Below are positions 61,075 to 64,000 of a stretch of DNA of 64,000 nt, in pieces. The stretch spans positions 2,723,553 through 2,787,552 of the forward strand of contig CP058708.1 of the NCBI GenBank assembly GCA_013414765.1. The letters run 5' to 3'. The number at the start of each line of letters is the position of its first letter. The first letter of the stretch is position 1. Source of the stretch: Candidatus Accumulibacter cognatus. Lineage in GTDB: Bacteria > Pseudomonadota > Gammaproteobacteria > Burkholderiales > Rhodocyclaceae. The notes below the pieces were generated by a model. That model saw only the letters and a program-made list of their open reading frames with translations, did no database searches and was not told the DNA's origin. Made by a program: the position numbers and the translations under genes.

Positions 61075-63795
61075 CTACGACAACTTGCCATGGCAGTATT
61101 TGTACTTCTTTCCCGAGCCGCAGGGGCAAGGTTCATTGCGGCCTACCTTGGCACCGGTATGCATCGGTTTCTGCACGTGCGTTGCCGCCGTGTCGCTGCC
61201 TCCCTCCTGCCCCAAGGCTTCATCATAGTCCGCATGGTGGTAGCGGACGTTCTGCACATCCGCATGCGGGAGGGTTTCCTCGACATCCTGAGTGCGCACC
61301 TGCACGGTGACCAGGAGACGCGTCACGTCGACGCGAATGTTGTCGAGCATGCGCTCGAACAGCTCGAAAGCTTCGCGTTTGTACTCCTGTTTCGGGTTCT
61401 TCTGTGCGTAGCCACGCAGATGGATGCCCTGGCGCAGGTGGTCCAGCGCCGCCAGATGTTCTCGCCAGTGCGTATCGAGGCTCTGCAGCATGACGTTACG
61501 CTCGAACGGATGGAAGGCATCGGCGCCCACGAGTTCGATCTTGGCCGCATAGGAAGCGGCAGCCGTATCGATCAGCCGCCGCAGCATGTCATCGCTGCTC
61601 AGGTTCGGTTCATTCCTTGACCACTCGGCCATCGGCATCTGCAACTGGAGTTCGGCGGCCAGTGCTCTTTCGAGCCCGTGCAGATCCCATTGTTCCTCGA
61701 CACTGTCAGCCGGGACGTAAAGCCTGAAGGTATCATGCAACACGCCTTCACGCATCGCCGTCACGGTTTCGGAGATATCGTCAGTTTCCAGCAACTCGTT
61801 CCTTTGCGCGTAGATGACTTTGCGCTGATCATTGGCGACATCGTCGTATTCGAGAAGTTGCTTGCGGATATCGAAGTTGCGCGCCTCGACCTTGCGCTGC
61901 GCTGATTCCAGTGAGCGCGAGACAAGCGGATGCTCGATCGCCTCGCCATCAGGCATTTTCAGTCGCTCCATGATCGCCTTGAGGCGATCGCCGGCAAAAA
62001 TGCGCAGCAGCGAGTCATCGAGGGCGAGATAGAAGCGTGAGGAACCGGGATCGCCCTGGCGACCCGAACGGCCGCGCAACTGATTGTCGATCCGCCGCGA
62101 CTCATGACGTTCCGAGCCGATGATGTGCAGGCCGCCGGCGGCGACGACCTGATCGTGCAGCTTTTGCCAATCCGCACGGATCACGCTGATGCGCGCCTCG
62201 CGGTCCGCATCGGTAAGCGCCTCGTCGTCGCGGAGTTGCGTGATCAGTTTCTCGATACTGCCGCCGAGGACGATGTCGGTTCCACGACCGGCCATGTTGG
62301 TGGCAATGGTGATCATCCCCGGCCGTCCGGCCTCGCGGACGATTTCGGCTTCGCGCGCATGCTGCTTGGCGTTGAGAACCTGATGCGGCAGTTTTTCGTG
62401 GTCCAGCAGGGCCGAGAGCAACTCGGAATTCTCGATCGAGGTGGTGCCGACCAGCACCGGCTGGCCGCGTTCGCGGCAGCCACGAATATCGGCAACGATC
62501 GCCGCGTGTTTCTCCTTGGCGGTACGGAAGACCTGGTCGTTGTGGTCGGTCCGGCGCATGGGCTGGTTGGTCGGGATGACCACAGTTTCCAGACCATAGA
62601 TTTGCTGAAACTCGTAGGCTTCGGTATCCGCAGTGCCGGTCATTCCGGACAGCTTGCTGTACATTCGGAAGTAGTTCTGGAAGGTGATCGATGCCAGGGT
62701 CTGATTCTCGTTCTGAATCCGGACACCTTCCTTGGCCTCGACCGCTTGGTGCAGACCATCGGACCAGCGACGACCGGACATCAGGCGACCGGTGAACTCG
62801 TCTACTATGATCACCTCACCATTCTGCACTACATACTGCTGATCCCGTAGGAACAGGTTGTGGGCGCGCAGTGCAGCGTACAGATGGTGAATCATCAGGA
62901 TGTTGGAGGCATCGTAGAGACTGCCGCCGTCAGGAAGCAGGCCAGCTTGTGCCAGGATCTCTTCGGCGTGCTCGTGACCCTCCTCGGTCATCAGGATCTG
63001 ATGGCCTTTTTCGTCTACCCAGTAATCTCCCGGACCATCCTCGACCTCGCAGCGCTTGAGCAGCGGAGCGACCTTGTTCATGCGCACGTACAGTTCGGTA
63101 TGGTCTTCAGCCTGGCCTGAAATGATCAGGGGTGTGCGCGCTTCGTCGATGAGGATCGAATCCACTTCGTCGACGATGGCGAAGTTGAGCTTGCGTTGGA
63201 CTCGCTCGGTGCCGGAATAGACCATGTTGTCGCGCAAGTAATCGAAGCCGAACTCGTTGTTGGTCCCGTAGGTGATGTCGGCAGCGTAGGCCGCCTGTTT
63301 GTCCCCGTGGGCCATTTGCGACAGGTTCACGCCGACGCTGAGGCCGAGAAAACGATGCAGGCGCCCCATCCACTCAGCGTCGCGGTTGGCCAGGTAATCG
63401 TTGACCGTTACCACATGTACACCGTTCCCGGAGAGTGCATTCAGATAGGACGCCAGCGTCGCCACCAGCGTTTTTCCCTCACCAGTACGCATTTCCGCGA
63501 TCTTGCCGTCGTGCAGGACCATGCCACCGATCAGCTGGACGTCGAAGTGACGCATGCCCAGCGTACGCTTGCCGGCCTCGCGAACCACGGCGAAAGCCTC
63601 CGGTAGCAAGGCGTCGAGTGTCTCGCCGTTGGCAACGCGCGACTTGAAATCGGCGGTCTTGCCGCGCAGGGCGTCGTCAGAAAGCGTACTGGTTCCCGCT
63701 TCCAGCGCATTGATCTTGCGGACAACCTGCATGTACTGCTTGATCAGCCGATCATTGCGGCTGCCGAAAATCTTCTTGAGTAGGCCGGAAATCAT
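61075..63795 (-). CDS. secA: protein translocase ATPase SecA
   Basis: A 906-residue SecA from the ATG at 63795 ([20 protein letters not shown]). Walker A is [27 protein letters not shown] is the DEAD-type box, [20 protein letters not shown] and the IRA region follow, and the C terminus is the zinc-binding SEC-C motif ([14 protein letters not shown]). It drives preproteins through SecYEG. The upstream open frame adds 17 doubtful residues. The 205 bp to the window edge show no gene. Confidence 0.97.
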   Translation of the reverse strand: MISGLLKKIFGSRNDRLIKQYMQVVRKINALEAGTSTLSDDALRGKTADFKSRVANGETLDALLPEAFAVVREAGKRTLGMRHFDVQLIGGMVLHDGKIAEMRTGEGKTLVATLASYLNALSGNGVHVVTVNDYLANRDAEWMGRLHRFLGLSVGVNLSQMAHGDKQAAYAADITYGTNNEFGFDYLRDNMVYSGTERVQRKLNFAIVDEVDSILIDEARTPLIISGQAEDHTELYVRMNKVAPLLKRCEVEDGPGDYWVDEKGHQILMTEEGHEHAEEILAQAGLLPDGGSLYDASNILMIHHLYAALRAHNLFLRDQQYVVQNGEVIIVDEFTGRLMSGRRWSDGLHQAVEAKEGVRIQNENQTLASITFQNYFRMYSKLSGMTGTADTEAYEFQQIYGLETVVIPTNQPMRRTDHNDQVFRTAKEKHAAIVADIRGCRERGQPVLVGTTSIENSELLSALLDHEKLPHQVLNAKQHAREAEIVREAGRPGMITIATNMAGRGTDIVLGGSIEKLITQLRDDEALTDADREARISVIRADWQKLHDQVVAAGGLHIIGSERHESRRIDNQLRGRSGRQGDPGSSRFYLALDDSLLRIFAGDRLKAIMERLKMPDGEAIEHPLVSRSLESAQRKVEARNFDIRKQLLEYDDVANDQRKVIYAQRNELLETDDISETVTAMREGVLHDTFRLYVPADSVEEQWDLHGLERALAAELQLQMPMAEWSRNEPNLSSDDMLRRLIDTAAASYAAKIELVGADAFHPFERNVMLQSLDTHWREHLAALDHLRQGIHLRGYAQKNPKQEYKREAFELFERMLDNIRVDVTRLLVTVQVRTQDVEETLPHADVQNVRYHHADYDEALGQEGGSDTAATHVQKPMHTGAKVGRNEPCPCGSGKKYKYCHGKLS

Positions 63796-64000
63796 TCTGG
63801 GAACGATAAAGAAATGCGAAGTTGATATGAGGACCCGGGCCAACAAGCAGAGCCGGTTCCACTGTGAACAACTGGATCACGGTTCGGGTTGGGCCGCCGG
63901 ACCGGTAGGGTGACGGGATATCTACATCAGCATGTGTTGCGCGGCATGGATACTACCTTCAAGACTCGATTGACGCAATTCTGACGTTGTCTGCAGGTAC

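Noticed and set aside
63796-64000. Tail of an upstream gene before secA
   Set aside because: The few open codons at the edge match nothing I can name, so no call is made.

Overview
The window looks like chromosomal DNA of a GC-rich betaproteobacterium, most likely of the Rhodocyclales ('Candidatus Accumulibacter'-like). Pointers are two PEP-CTERM proteins, the divergent cyaY / lptM-lysA arrangement, secA followed by argJ, and many mobile-element scars. The taxon is an inference; the gene calls do not depend on it.

Layout. 1-19 kb is mostly intact core and transport DNA: an OsmC fragment, a HEAGH membrane protein, a PaaI thioesterase, an MFS carrier with a divergent LysR, tRNA-Asp, an EamA exporter with a divergent LysR, a PhnCDE-like ABC importer next to a FAD-oxidoreductase/SelD fusion (probably a selenium uptake and activation locus), a Fur-boxed feoAB operon with a Cys-rich third gene and an OprB-like porin, cyaY, lptM-lysA and an FmdB-like zinc ribbon.

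19.3-28.1 kb is a nested mobile region. A decayed ISKra4-like element is split by a 7742-bp segment. That segment is bounded by two inverted partial copies of one IS1380-like element, both with the same end facing outward, and is flanked by the 5-bp duplication ATGAT. Removing it restores the ISKra4 transposase reading frame. Inside are scraps of gltX, an IS91 transposase and rnfD, an intact PEP-CTERM gene with a sigma-54-type promoter, a frameshifted IS630 transposase, and a type I secretion ABC transporter whose 5' end was cut by the IS.

28.2-36.2 kb is an 8.0-kb integrative element in tRNA-Met, bounded by 50-bp direct repeats. It carries a tyrosine integrase, a toxin-antitoxin pair with a palindromic operator, an unknown 228-aa protein, a four-gene operon joined by ATGA overlaps and ending in a primase-helicase, and nine copies of the 8-mer GCGCAGTT just past that gene. 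The cluster looks like an iteron replication origin, so the element is probably a P4/satellite- or plasmid-like replicon.

36.7-44.3 kb is a type I restriction-modification operon (hsdM-hsdS-hsdR) ending in a one-base-overlapped YgjP-type metalloprotease. 44.5-59.7 kb is decayed: IS1182, IS91 and IS5-like remnants, a truncated antitoxin, a second PEP-CTERM gene, an AsmA protein, a dispersed 126-127-bp repeat, a REP-like pair, a broken alpha/beta hydrolase and LysR around an intact tartrate dehydrogenase-like gene, scraps of a second plasmid-like element (DUF3987, CHC2 zinc finger, DUF4258/YgiT, DUF2442, DUF29), and msrB-msrA. 59.7-64 kb is core again (argJ, secA).
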